NCBI RefSeq assembly: GCF_921293095.1
Contig: NC_060251.1
Coordinates: forward strand, 59,351,585 to 59,415,584
Origin: Ischnura elegans
Taxonomy: Eukaryota; Arthropoda; Insecta; Odonata; Coenagrionidae
Reading direction: 5' to 3'
DNA: 64,000 nucleotides
Shown here one piece after another: positions 24,701 through 37,619 of the stretch. A program made the translations under genes and the position numbers. Positions within the stretch are counted from its first letter, which is position 1; each line of letters begins with the position of its first letter. The notes under the pieces were generated by a model. It was not told the DNA's origin and ran no database searches. It saw nothing but the letters and a program-made list of their open reading frames with translations.

Positions 24701-27030
24701 CTTTTGCATTTCTCTCCAGTGCCATTCCAAATGGGTTGAATGAATGAATTGAAGTCAAGATGCGTAGCTTGAATGTAACGGTAACAGACGAGTCAAAGAG
24801 CTGGAAAAAAATAAGTTGAAAAACAAATCTAATGACAGATGTCTAGGCTACAGAGCTTAAGCAAAATGTGAGTAAAGTCAGCGAAAGTCTATGAAAACCT
24901 GTTTACTGAATTACAGGTTTTATCTCAGAAATTACGCCATCAATGGTGGATCCACACAAAGATCTGCAGACGCGAAACTTCCGGGGAGAGTATTCAATAA
25001 GAAATGCGTTAATGATTAGGTTATGGATGAAAATTTGTATGAACTCAGGGTGAAAAATTCTGATTTTTTATGCGATCTGGTATTTTTACCTAAGAGCAAT
25101 CAGGGGCGCGTTTAGGAAGGGCTGATAGGGGTCATGATCCCCCAAATTTTATCAAAAATTACTAATTGTCATTGGTTTAATAGTTTTCGTATCCTTGTAA
25201 AGAAGTAAAGGGAGTCCAAAACATGAGAGAAGTCTGAGTTGTATTTATCGTAGAGCGTAGCACTCTTTACAAATAACTTTACACGGGAGAACGCCCCTCT
25301 CTCGAGGGGGATGTTCCATACTCCTCAGATGTGAGGACAATCAAACTACCCAGGAGTGAATTCGGCAGGTAATTTCTACAAGAAGCTCGGATTAAAATTT
25401 CTTTATTTAATGGTGTCATCGAAAACCATTCCTTCACAATTTCTGCGATTTTTTTCTTTCCACTCCCTTCCCGCTGGTGCCGTGTGAGTTTAGATTTTAC
25501 GAACGGGAGGGGAAGCACCCGACGTATTTCCCAAGCAAAGGGATCGGTCCTCGATACGATTCGCTATCTCCCTTCCTATTCAATTCCGAAATCGACCACG
25601 AACGATCCCCCACGTGTCCAAAAGTTGCCGGAAGATCGAAGAGAACAGAACGCCTTGCGGCCATGGCGGTAAACCTGCTCCATTCAAGCCAATTCGCCGG
25701 GAATCCGAGTGATTTAAGGAGATAAATAGCAGTCGGGGAGGAGTAACACGAGGGTCAGAGAAGACCACGGTCTTCCGTGGTCTACCAAACACCCTTCTTT
25801 ATCTTTTAAATCGTCCGAGAAAACGGGTTCGGCAACCGGGAGATGACGAGAGACTTCGTGGGGAAGTCCGTATCATGAGCGCGAGGAGCATTAAGGTCCA
25901 TAAATTTTGACGCGCGCGGCCTCTGAACCACGGAGAAAAGGCCATTTAGGCATTGCTAGCGCAAAAGGGTTGAGCTACGCCCCCCATTTACTCCGCGGGG
26001 AGAATAGCCTTGCCCCCCTAATCTTTCCCTCTTTTCTCCGAATGCATGCCATCAGCGGTGAAATATGCACGCGCCCCGGCGGGCCGGAGTGAAAGAACAC
26101 AATAACCGCGCGACGAACTTTACCACAGAGGGAATTGAGTGCCAAGCACACTATAGGGTAAGCTTCGTGCATCAAACAAGCAGGCTATCTTATCGCTTCC
26201 TTGGTTTGACAATGTTATGTCATTTTGGTCGAAAATGAGCCTGTATGACAAAAACACCTTCCTTTCTCGAGTTCGCTACCGCGTTACACGTTGCCTTGAC
26301 ATCATTTCCGACAGACAGCACAACTGCCTACATTTTCAGGGGACCTGAAACAATTTGACCAGAATACGCGGGAAAAAGAGCCGGCGAAACAGTAGTTATC
26401 ACAACATCCTACGCATTAGCGAGAATCCGAATAATAAAGGAGTACGCATATGAGCCCCGCGAACCCTTTTTTTCTTGAGGTTCAATTGGCAAACTTTTAC
26501 TTGAAGCAAGCAATATTTTTCGGAGAAGCCATGGACGAAATAATATAATATATTTCATAAATTATGCGTAGTTTATAAATGATTATTACATGATGTTCCT
26601 CGATGAGGTTTTTATCACAAATATTACCCAAGTTGGGAAAAAAAGAGTATAAAAGAGACACAATATTTAAATTTTCGTTGGCACTGCCACCTTCCTCAGA
26701 GTTGGGAACAAGAGTGGGCATAAATGATTTTATTACATAATTTATTTTAAAATTTAAAGGCTCAATATTTGTTCCTACAGAGGGTGAAACTAATTTTGGC
26801 GTTATTAATTAATCCCTTTGTTGGGTGACAACCGTTGAAGCCAAAAATCTCTCTACCCAGTTCCATATAATTATTATTGATTACCATTATAGCTGGAAGC
26901 CGTTTGACTCATGATTTTCAGAGGAAAAGTTTTCAAGATGTCGACAAATTAACATTTAACTAACTCTAACGCTAAAATAGGGTGCATATGGGGACTACAT
27001 TACATGCAGATTAGCAGATAAATAAATAAA
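21790..27030. other. No gene recognised; moderately GC-rich 25.3-26.2 kb
   Basis: Mostly AT-rich. 25,280-26,180 is richer in GC and has several short overlapping frames on both strands with no known motif. At 25,104 a GGGGCGCGTTTAGGAAGG sequence resembles one end of the C-tract MITE type seen at 36,731, without a matching second end. Confidence 0.35.
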
Positions 27031-27043
27031 TCATTTGCTTATA

Positions 27044-27709
27044 ATAGGGTAGTTTCCTTCATCAAAGAAAACGAAAAGCATTGATTGCGATTCGTTACCC
27101 ACCATTAGTGTATTCAAAATATACAAATTATTTCGTTTTAGAAATAGCGGTTTAGACGAATGGCAATGGTCCATTTTTATCCTCATTTGAAAAGGGCCAG
27201 ATTGGCGCCCATGCGATGCCACTCCACGTGACGTCACAGGGACCTAGTTTCTATACGAGAAGATAGGAGTTATACATCGTCTGAGGTTACCAATGCATGC
27301 ATGAGGCGTAGAGCTCAGGGAAACACGTCTTAATAATCACTTATTAAAACTGGCTAAGGTCGGAAAGTTTTCTTCATTTGATAAGGTATTAATAATCCTT
27401 ATTTAAGACAAGCGCTACCAGCCAGCAGGGTACTCAGCTACCCGCTAGCAGCCTGCGTCGTATCAGCGCTCAAGCCTCGCCCCATGGTCACCTCACACGC
27501 CGACAGCTGGAACCAGAAATACGTCACACGGACTTTTCCCAGCATTCCTACTTACCCGTCGCGTTTTCGCGCGCTTGAAAATTTTCACTTTTCCTTTAAT
27601 CGCGAAAAATAGATATCGTCATTCGAAAATCTAAGAGCGTGAAATGCGTACTCCAAGAGTATTAATCTTTCGATTTAGGCAATAAAAAAATAATAGGAAA
27701 CCACCCTAT
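27044..27709 (+). mobile_element. TA-flanked MITE family, copy C (full length)
   Basis: ATAGGGTAGTTTCCTTCATC to AGGAAACCACCCTAT, 666 bp, very close to copy A along its whole length. The high similarity points to recent amplification of the family. Confidence 0.87.
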
Positions 27710-28329
27710 CACTGCTAACCTGCGGACAAAATTGTCACTCATTCCCTCGGCCTTCCACCTCTCAGCACTCTTTCCTTTATAGTTGATCGGGTGTGAGGGT
27801 GAACCACAGGTCGTGTGGGCCATTTTGGGTTAGCTGTTGCGGAGGTTGAAGAAGAATATCTGCGTTTATTCCTAAGATAAAATAAGTAAGAGAGATGTAA
27901 TGTTAAGAAAACATAAATTTATTTCATCGTTCCTTAACATGACGAGACCAAAATAAAATTAACAAATAAATAGGCAGGCATCCCATAAAACAGTATGAAA
28001 AAGGAATACTCAGAATCAGTTGCACTTAACTATCGACCGAGGGAAAAAGGACGGAAAAATACACTATCGAAATTATGACGAAAGGATGATCAAAGAACAA
28101 CATGTGAAATACAAAGACTATAAGGGACTATTACGGCAGCATTAGAACTCACAAATAGATTAGATGACTTGTATTGTAGCTTACTAACTTATGTATACCT
28201 TAGTGCATGTTTCTTAATTTCCTTATCATTTCTAACAGCATGTTTTGTGTGTTCTAGCTTTGTTGGCTGTTGACAGAGTAGTTCGCAAGTTTTGCCTTTG
28301 AATAAATGCGGTAGCATAATTTGTTCGTA

Positions 28330-28458
28330 TGCGTAACCTTTTTTTTGTACCGTGTGGTGTGCATGTGGGAGTCCTATTGCATACTGCACGCTGGTGATTG
28401 ATCACCCCCTGCCAAACCCCCTAGAGGTGGCTCGCAGGGTAATATGTAGATGTAAATG
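28330..28458 (+). repeat. GATGTAGATG-tailed retroposon, copy 2
   Basis: GTATGCGTAACC, GTGGTGTGCATGTGGG, TGATTGATCACCCCCTGCC, then GTGGCTCGCAGGGTAATA and TGTAGATGTAAATG. It matches copy 1 in content and order and ends in the same six-base repeat tail. Confidence 0.55.
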
Positions 28459-28518
28459 AAGACGGTTCTTCACTGGGAAAAGGCCTGCATTTATATACAG
28501 AGAGGAAAATACACAAGG

Positions 28519-28832
28519 GATCGGGTTGGTGTGGTGGCCAGAGTGTTGGTTTCCCACCCGGCGGGCTCGGGTTCAAATGCCGGCAGTGGCAAAAAATTTT
28601 CAGAGACGCCCGATTGCCCGATCCCTGCTTGAGTGTTGTGTGGAGGACATTTCAAGCGCAACACTCCGTCCGTCGGATGGGACGTTAAGCCGTGGTCCCC
28701 TTGGCGCCTTTCGTTAAGAGCAGGCTAATGTCGACGCTGGGTTTCTCTCCACCCTTCCTTCCATACCCTTCCCTCATGGCGCAAATGTCCTCAGCTGTCG
28801 GTCGCCTCCTCCAAATACCACACCACACCAAA
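28519..28832 (+). mobile_element. tRNA-derived SINE, apparently full length
   Basis: Head with A-box-like TTGGTGTGGTGGCCAGAG (28525-28542) and B box GGGTTCAAATGC (28569-28580). The central block GATGGGACGTTAAGCCGTGG with GTCCCC (28675-28700) resembles the conserved middle domain of a widespread insect SINE group. It ends near CCAAATACCACACCACACC. About 314 bp, no coding capacity. Family name not assigned. Confidence 0.65.
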
Positions 28833-29099
28833 AGACACAAGCCAACCATCTAGCCACTGAGGAAAACATGGGTGATGAAATATTTTTTTTATAAACATTA
28901 AGAGCATAGCACATAATTGGAATATGAAGGATTCAAGGGAGATATTCTGTGATAGAAGAAGCGGTTAACTCCAGAAAACCAATTCCACTATCGCGCATAG
29001 GTGGCTGGAAGGGTAAGGGAAAGGTACTACAGTGCAAATGTACGCGGCGTATAATATTGAATTCGCAATGGGTCCAATAAACAACCGAATACAGTTCTC

Positions 29100-29252
29100 A
29101 TAGGCCGTTTAATATCGGGATATTCAATAAATCCAACTATTGCACGTAACGAACAACCATACTCTGGATAGGGGTAACTTTCCCAATCGGGACTCGATCC
29201 CGCGACCTCTTGTTCGGCAGGCGAGGACTTTACCCCGCCGCCACCGTAAATG
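29100..29252 (-). mobile_element. tRNA-derived SINE fragment, copy 2
   Basis: On the minus strand: GGTGGCGGCGGGGTAAAGTC, CTCGCCTGCCGAACAAGAGG, TCGCGGGATCGAGTCCCGAT, then CTATCCAGAGTATGG. The last block is shared with copy 1 (CTATCCAGGGAATGG), so the similarity extends beyond the tRNA head. Confidence 0.65.
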
Positions 29253-29259
29253 TGCTGTT

Positions 29260-30150
29260 GTAAAAGCATCTACCTCAATGTGGTTTAAAAATGCAGTCAA
29301 CGCTGAAAAAATATGCGACGCCTAACCATTCCAAAGTTACGCGAAGCATTGAAATATTGCATGTAGTCGTTCAAAATATTCTATTCCTCCCTGATGTCCG
29401 TCATCTTTTCTTGAACAGCGCCATAGAATACACTTACTCTATAATAGCACTTTTTAGCTCCTTTTGACTGGCAGCGAAATGAAGCGGCTTTATTTCTATC
29501 GGCATGAGCCACCCTAGAATTCCAAGCTGCATCCACCTTCCTCCGAAGAACTGTATTCAAAATTGTTTTTTTTCTAACTCCAGGAGACTCGCTGTGGAGC
29601 TGGAAGCATCCTGCCCTCGAAAAATATTCTAGATGCGTCCCTGGGTGCACTGACCTCCAGAACTCGAACTAGGTTTTGGCCTCAATATCTGAAGCAGGGT
29701 ACATTCATATCTTCATGAAGATAGCTCTTTGTCGATTTCCAACTCCTAAAACATTTTGCCGTAGTATCTTGGGTTCAATGTACTCTCTGATTCATTCATC
29801 ATTTTCCTCGAAAATGACAAACTTAAAAACTTGGCAATTTCGCAAGCCAGACATTCTCGCATAAAAATACACTCCCTCAGTAACTGGAATTGAAATTTTC
29901 CGCGGCTAATTGATCACGATGAGAAGATGAGAAATTATAAGATATCTTTCTGTTTATTTTTACTATCAGTCGCATTAAATATTGAAATAACAGGAGAACA
30001 CTAAACAAGGAAAGTTAAACAATGAGACTAAGAACTGTATCCCTTTTCCCTCCATTAACAGCTAGCCTTGCCTTATGGAAGCGCACATGACTATACCACA
30101 ATGTAGTGAAACGCGCTGTGCGACCTAAAAACATATCCGTGGAAAATACA
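29260..30150. other. No gene recognised
   Basis: An 89-codon minus-strand open frame (29381-29650) has a fairly even residue composition (VRKKTILNTVLRRKVDAAW) but no recognised family. It may be a transposon remnant. Confidence 0.25.
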
Positions 30151-30151
30151 A

Positions 30152-30790
30152 ATAGGGTGGTTTCCTATTATTTTTTATTGCCTAAATCGAAAGATTAAAA
30201 CTCTTGGCGTACGCATTTCACGCTCTTAGATTTTCGAATGACGATATCTATTTTTCGCGATTAAACGAAAAGTGAAAAATTTCAAGCGCGCGAAAACGCG
30301 ACGGGTAAGTAGGAATGCTGGGAAAAGTCCGTGTGACGTATTTCTGGTTCCAGCTGTCGGCGTGTGAGGTGACCTTGGGGCGAGGCTTGAGCGCTGATAC
30401 GACGCAGGCTGCTAGCAGGTAGCGCTTGACTTAAATAAGGATTATTATTCCCCTATCAAACGAAAGAAACTTTCCGAACTTAGGTAATTTTAATAGGTGA
30501 TTATTAAGAGATGTTTCCCTGAGCTCTGTGCCTCATGCATGCATTGATAATCTCAGACGATGTAAAACTCCTATCAACTCGTATAGAAACTAGGTCCCTG
30601 TCACTTGGAGTGGCATCACATGAGCGCCAATCTGGACTTTTTCAAATGCGGTTAATGCGGCGGACCATTGTCATTCGTCTAAACTGGGATTTCTAAAACC
30701 AAATAATTTTTATATTATGAATACATTAATAGTGGGTAAGGAATCGCAATCAATGCATTTCGTTTTCTTTGATGAAGGAAACTACCCTAT
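30152..30790 (-). mobile_element. TA-flanked MITE family, copy D (inverted)
   Basis: Same family in reverse: begins ATAGGGTGGTTTCCTATTA and ends GGAAACTACCCTAT, 639 bp. Compared with A and C it has lost some 25 bp, including parts of the CAGCTACCCGCTAGCA region. Its CRE-like palindrome is mutated (TGTCACTTGG). Confidence 0.85.
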
Positions 30791-31889
30791 TGTTGATGAA
30801 CATAAGGTTACAATAAATTCGGACCGGGATAGCACGACGATTTATTTGGCGGATTGGCCCGGCAATCTAAAGCCTGAATGACTCGATCATTTATTTCCGT
30901 CCCTCAAAGCGATAGCTCCAGCGGTAGGTTTTCAGGGACCAAAAAAATGATCGCTCAACCCATCATTTTCCTAATCACACCTTCATTCCCACCGTCCCTT
31001 TTTCTATCGCTAATTCCATCATATTCGGTATTTACAACTGTCGTTCAATTAAAATCCAAGCGTAGCGTTAGAATCACTTTAAGCGGCAGAGCGTAATGAT
31101 TGGCTGAAGAATGGTGCAAACTATATAGTATTAGCGATGAAAAAAGGGACGCGACAAGTGATGGAAAAAGGGATGGAAATCCCATCCCACGAGTCATCGC
31201 GTTAAATGTTTGCGAGAAACGGTTATTTCTTCCTACATCGCTGGAGCTGTCACTTCAAAGGGATGGAAAAAATTAAAGTGATTCAGGCTTACGTTTTGAT
31301 CAACATTTCCACTAACAATAACTTACTCATATTTATCAGCTACATATGTACTCACGTTTTTAAACTATTTCGTGCGTACGGGAAATGATCGGAAAATATT
31401 AGGCCTAGGGAGACAGTAGCTGCAGCACGCAATTAGGAGCTAGAGGATACCGCAGCTTGGGGTAGAAATGAATCGATTGGGTAATCATGGAAGGAGAGGG
31501 AAGACATTAGGTGAGTGATACGCATGGAGTAGCAAGGAGGCATTACATACTGGGAAAGCCGCAAACTCGTCGATTTATTTTCCTCTGCATTCTATTCATG
31601 CTTTCTGAAAACTCATAAATAAGTCGGTACACGGAAAAATAAATAAAGTATCTAATAAGTATGACCACATCCCAAAAAAACTACTGCAACCCAAATTAAA
31701 ATAACTCAACCCGTTTATTTTTAATGAAGTTCTCCAAGGTCGTATCCATAATAATTTCAGAAAGGGGTTTACGCGGTGGCGGAATACATTTCGCAGTGGT
31801 TGAAAGGCAGGGAAAATGCATTTCAGTGGTAATGCATTTAGGGGGAGGGGGCAATCCATATCGAGGGAGTACAATGTAACGTTTGATAC

Positions 31890-32018
31890 CCAGACGGCAC
31901 AGAATCCTCCGTATCTAATTCGTATGCAGATAGTATCCATTGACTACCGCTCCATTGCTTTTCGTCAATGGATACTATCTGCATACGAATTAGATACGGA
32001 GGATTCTGTGCCGTCTGG
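31890..32018. repeat. Perfect inverted repeat, 55-bp arms, 19-bp loop
   Basis: Arms 31890-31944 and 31964-32018 are exact reverse complements beginning CCAGACGGCACAGAAT. The loop is TACCGCTCCATTGCTTTTC. The open frames on both strands across it are by-products. Confidence 0.95.
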
Positions 32019-32439
32019 TTATTTAATTGTTGATATTGGTTCTATGTTGATATTCCTCCTTCCTAGTACAAATTCATGGAAAAAAATAGAGCAAAGAGAG
32101 CTTCACGAACTTTTCGTCTGTCGCTTCCTTTTCCGGTCTCGTAAAGTGGCAACGTTCGGAAATACGTGAACTATTGCCAGGACATGCATTCACACGGCTA
32201 GTTTGGCCAACTATCGTTAGGTTAATCGCCCGAACAATCATAATGTGAACAAGGAAATACCCGTCAGGGTAAGCGGTAGGTGCGAGGGCCCTCCGCCAGA
32301 AAAAAAAAAGATAAATGGTTCAAATGTTGAGTTTTACGGCCTTCTGAGGGATATTTTGCAAATCCTCATACTATTCTATAAGCAATATTAATCCAATTAA
32401 GTAAAATAGATTTAAATTAAAAATTTCTCTGAGCTCTGG

Positions 32440-33180
32440 GTGGGGCTTTTTTCCCAAAACCCCCCTCTTGCTGCACCACTGGAGACCACATCATAATAAG
32501 TATGATTGTCTCAGTGAAAACCAATGATGATTATAAATTTCAGAACTATGCAAACTAAATTTCTAGCTTCATTTATGGTTTTCCAATGTGTGGGGAATGA
32601 CAATACACTGCCACCGAAGAAAATCCACATACAAACCAATCCCTCCCCAAAGTAAATTTCTTGGGTCCAGCTGGGGTCAGTTGCCGCTTTTGGGGGGAAT
32701 GTGTTTTATTATGTAATGCATTATGTAATATCACAACATATCTTAGACAAATTCACAGCATCTAATGAGTAGATAAAATGGGTATGCTTATTATGGTTTT
32801 TGGAGATCCCCGGACACACAAACAAAACATTTGTGGTTTTCAGTTCTATATGGAGCATATGCTACCTATGGATGCTGTTTGGAATAAATTTTTTTTTTAA
32901 GTTTTGGTCCAAAACTTTTTTATACAAAATTTACTGTGTGATATGTATTCCAGATATTACAACTTGGATATCTACGTAATGCTATTTTTACAAATTGCCA
33001 TGGATGTTGCTAATCATATCTATATAATGTTATTTTTAAAACTCGTCGTGGATGTAACGAATAGGATATCTATGTAACATTGTCAAAATATCTATTGTGT
33101 AGTAACAACCTGTTTTGGATAAATCAGCCTCATTTAGATATCCGATGTATATCGTCTGCTGCTAGGACAATTCATGTTGA
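32440..33180 (+). repeat. Dispersed repeat copy 1 with three ~50-bp tandem units
   Basis: Shares ATGGTTTTTGG, ACAAACAAAACATTTG, GTTTGGAATAA and the tandem block with 36,250-36,665. Tandem units at 32958-33106 follow the pattern GGATATCTATGTAA, then ACTCGTCGTGGATGT, repeated with changes about every 48-50 bp. Confidence 0.65.
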
Positions 33181-36100
33181 TGCCATTTACATTCAAGTTG
33201 GTGATGTCATTAGAGTTTCCCCTCATTAATTTGAACGGGGTTCACTGCTCATTGAAGGAACGAGTCGCTTACAAGAGTTCAAACACCATAAAATGACACT
33301 TTGCCAATGCAGAGGCCGCGGAGTAACTGAGAAGCATTGCTCAGCAGGTAGGAGTCTATGATGTCATCAACTTATCTGCTGAACAGTTTTGATCAGTTGG
33401 TCGTTAGCCCCCTCTTCACATTACCCCTTAGAGGTACTCTAAACACAGGTTTGGCCCAAATGCAGAATGTAATCTCATTGGCAAAAAGCAATTGCAGCTA
33501 TCAGAACTCGAGAGAATAATCAGTCAAATTCTTTCGGGCATTTTCACCCCCCAGGTTTGCCTCTAATTCTCTCAAACATACCCTGCCTAGAATACTTAAG
33601 GTATTGGATCCAAAATTAGTACCTGGGCCAAGATCGATTTAAGGCTGGGTTAACCCAACTGAAACAGGGACACTTCAAGATATTTCGTATTTAAATATAA
33701 ATACAGAAACACCACCATGCATGATTATTCATTTTCCTTATTTCAGGGAGGTAGGAGGGGAGGGCATTCCCTCTCTCTTACATGACCTTCTGATGAATTG
33801 CCCATGCTAGTAATGTCAAAGGGCAGGAGCCAGATGCAATGTAGTCCATATGATGGGGTCACTCAAAACACAATTGGAATAGATATGGGAAACAGGAACA
33901 ACTCTCTCTTCTTTGAATACAAAGAGTAAAACCAAATGAGCCTCGACACAACCAAATTGGCATCCACGATAGTAACTTCATATTGTGTTTTTTCCTAAGG
34001 TGCTATAGAATTCTTAAATTTACAATGGTACTTTCGCTAGTGCCACAAATTTTGGTGGCACCAAGAGGGTTAAAGTACATGACCACTGGTTTTATATACA
34101 GACCATGAGTCACATCACTTTAAAGCTCAATTTATCCCCTTTTCAAAAATGAAAGTAAATGCTGTATCTATATTACAACTGAAAAAATGGTTGTTTTCTA
34201 TAGATAAACATGCTTGATTACACAAAATTTCTCAAGTTTTTTGCTCTGTAACTTTACGAAATACATAATTGAAGTAAAATTCAGAAAATTGGTATTTTTC
34301 ATGACCATCAAAAGCCACTGAATTTGTCAAATTAGGAAAGAATCAGAGGAGGTTGGATTGAGTGACTTGTAGAATTCATATTTAGCTAACCCATTCACTG
34401 TCAAATTCCCATATCGATGTAAATTATGATGTATGTAGTCATTGTTCCCAGAATTATGGAAACATTTTCTGGTATCACTTGCAACTTACCTCTGAGTAGC
34501 AATGTCCAACCCGTACTCAATTGATTCCTTCTAGTTTGCTATCTGTCTATAACAAAGTTTGCCTTATATTGCTTGTAGTACATTGAGAATATTTATGTCC
34601 AAACGGCATCCAGAGATAATCCTTATTTCCAGCTATTAGTATCAAACGCTGGCATGGGAATTTTTTCATTCCTTCTTGAAAAATTTAAAGAGAGCTTCTG
34701 AAAAATACACTTATCACTCCCTTACTTCTTGATAAACTCTCCTTCCAGATATGTTTCCGATGTCCTGGAAAAAACATGCAAATCAGGATGAGAAAAACAA
34801 ATGTTTCCAGGATTTAACCTTTTTCAACAGAGCCACAAGCATGGACTGACCACAGAAGTGGAATCATGAGATCGTAACCCTTTCGAGATCTAACCCATTC
34901 TCTCCTTAGTGTAACTGCTGGACTGAGCTCTTCGGTCGTCTCAACATGGAGCATTTTTATGGGACATTTGTTAATAAGGGCCTCGTGGATAATCACACAC
35001 TCTCAATACCAACCTTTTTCGACCGTTTTTTTTCCTAGCAAGGATTCCTCATTATCTCGGACTCCGAAGGTAGTTGGGCTCCCTGCTTTCCTGATTTATA
35101 ACCCTACCATTGGCATTGGTTTGTGGTCAACTTATGATTTGATCATATGAATTAGCTACATGGATAATTGTTGCTTGAACGTGAATTGCAGACTTCAAAT
35201 TGAATTTCTCATTTTTTTCCGAGCATTTTCACATTTTGAACGAAGCTCTCTACCGTCAATATAAATGGATTTAATGCATCAACAATGTCCATGTTGATGT
35301 TTGTAGTGACATCAAGATCTAAGTTAATACTTATGGTAGAATTTCATTTTAAAATTGTAAGAGCTGCTCAAAAAACGAAGAATTCAATACTTAGTTTATA
35401 TTTTTTGAGAAAGGAATAAATACTGATTTTGCAAACTGAACAATTGTATGACTGTGGCCCCTTGCCACAAAGAGGGTAATATAAGTGCGGGTTTCCTGCT
35501 CCCAGATTTCCATGATAAGGCCTACATCCCGCTGCGTTGGGTACCAAAACTAAGTCTTTGCGTACCCGCAAACATCATAAAAGGGGGAGAGTAAGGAAAC
35601 GGATAGTTAGGGCACATGGTCACCATCATAGGAAAAGCACCAACGAAAAGTTTTGGCTTTCACCTCCCGAGTCAAGAAACGTCTAGGTTAAAGGGTTAAA
35701 ATGTGATAAGGGGTAAAGTACACCCATTGACATTTGCTTCTGGATGATGAATATCTACCCTGACAATTGGCATGCTTTTCATGCAATCAGCATTAGCTTC
35801 CTCAATTTCAGTCTCAATGCTACCTCTTTCCAACCAAATGATGGACACCAAGGAGCAATCAATACCCTAACAACATCCAGACAACATTGTTGATATTAAC
35901 ATAAGACATTCATGCAATATCCATGTTAATCCAATTAATGTTATATTGATACCTTTCAAATCTCCTAAGAACGTTGTAGCAATGTCCAACATCCATTAAA
36001 AACGTGAGGTGGTTGGCGGGGAGGTGGTCAAGCTGAATCTCACCCATAATCCCACGAGGGGTAGAGGAGGTGTCCCAGCAAGTATCACATAATTTTTTTC

Positions 36101-36240
36101 CGAAGGAAGCCGTGTAAAATTACAATCTTATTAATCTTAAATATTAGTCTTAACCAATATTAAATAAAAATAATTAAACAATTAATAACAAATCCAACAA
36201 TTAAATAAAGAATAGATTAACATATTTTCACTGAAAATCA
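33180..36240. other. No gene recognised
   Basis: AT-rich DNA between two copies of a dispersed repeat. The blocks at 35,280-35,340 and 35,870-35,960 share words such as AATATCCATGTT and ACAATGTCCA with those repeats, so the whole 32.4-36.7 kb stretch may be one large degraded element. No coding sequence was seen. Confidence 0.35.
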
Positions 36241-36249
36241 TTTTAAACA

Positions 36250-36665
36250 ATCTAACGTGAGATTAGAGGGAGGGGGGAGGAGGTAGAGTCAAATTTTACA
36301 TATCTCACTCTGGGGGAGTTCAAAAATCACCTCAAATAATTAATGGACACCCCCTAATGAGAAGATAATGGGTGTGCTTCATATGGTTTTTGGTAATACC
36401 CAGATATACAAACAAAACATTTGAACTCTTCCATTATACACAGAACATACACTATATCCATGGAAAGCGTTTGGAATAATTTTTTTAATGTTATGCATAT
36501 TACAACTAGGATATCTCTATAGGGTTGTTCTCACAACTCGTCATGGATGTTACAAATAGGATATCTATGTAACATTGTTAAAATATCCATCATGTAACTG
36601 TGTACAACATTTTTCAGATATATCAACGTTATTTAAGATATCCAGTAGATATTGTTGGTTGCTTG
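36250..36665 (+). repeat. Dispersed repeat copy 2 with two ~50-bp tandem units
   Basis: Direct-orientation copy of 32,440-33,180, shorter. Tandem units at 36501-36597 (CTAGGATATCTC..., AACTCGTCATGGATGT, ATAGGATATCTATGTAACAT). It has one unit fewer than copy 1. Confidence 0.65.
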
Positions 36666-36730
36666 GGACCTCATGCTATGCAAAGAATTTTCTCCAATAG
36701 AATCAGTTTATGGAAGCACCTACCATGATA

Positions 36731-36934
36731 GGCGGACCTAGGGGGGGCAAAGGGGGACGTGCCCCTCCCCCCCCCCCCCCAAAAAAACCTTAAAAATATG
36801 CAAGATTTTTAATACGGTCATATTACCATTGCGTTCCTTTTATATAACGAGGTATCCTCATGCCACCCAAAACCAAATCCTGGATACGGCCTTGCTTGTG
36901 CCCCCCCCCCCCAGAAAGAAATCCTGGATCCACC
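36731..36934. mobile_element. Short TIR element with long C tracts
   Basis: Left end GGCGGACCTAGG; right end in reverse GGTGGATCCAGG (10 of 12 matching). Contains two runs of C (about 36,767-36,780 and 36,901-36,912). Poly-C tracts may be miscounted in the assembly. Target duplication not clear. Confidence 0.5.
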
Positions 36935-36973
36935 CCTCCCATCCATTTCGTTCTCCCAAAAAATGTGAAGTAA

Positions 36974-37619
36974 TTAATGTTTAACATCTACTTTACAGGT
37001 TTGCTCAAAATTTAAAGATGGAAATGAAATAATTGTGATAGTGAAATTAATGCTATTCTCTGTTATACATCTTATTAGAATCATTTTACTGTCACCATGA
37101 GGTAAATGCTGAACGAGTGACAAAGGCATGTGCGTAATAGTTATAGTCGTAATCTTTAAATCATGGTCCCTATGTAAATAAGGACCATGCTTTAAATGTA
37201 ACCATTTGTTGTAACATCTATCGGTAACCAAAATAAGCATTATAATTACTAGATCTGTAACAACAATACCTGACATTGTTAGAAAAAGTGTAAAGGTGTC
37301 ACGATGGCGAAGAGTTGATTCTCGTAAATTTTTTAGGCCATTCATAATTTACAACTGAAATATTTATTACATATATAGAATGCAAATATGTATCAGTGTT
37401 CATTCTGAATGGCTCGAACTTGCGTTTTGTAGAGGTCTGCAAATAGAATTTGAACAACCCAAGGTTCAATAAAATATGATAATCATGGTTTCCAAGAAAA
37501 TACTTATAAATTTTCTGTCTATAATAAAGACATGACAAACCGTTGTGATCGGAATTAGATACGAAATACCGCTGTCGTTTCGACTGCACAAAGCCGGCAC
37601 AGAATTCGAAAGCCCACAC
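36974..37619 (-). other. Two overlapping minus-strand open frames upstream of the zinc-knuckle gene, doubtful
   Basis: Frames of 123 and 106 codons. The first contains a hydrophobic run (TLFLTMSGIVVTDLVIIMLI) that could be a membrane span, followed by a His-rich part. No homology was recognised and no convincing splice sites frame them. Chance open frames in AT-rich DNA are at least as likely. Confidence 0.15.

Noticed and set aside
31816..32169. 117-codon plus-strand frame across the hairpin
   Set aside because: It reads through both arms of a perfect inverted repeat and has no homology.
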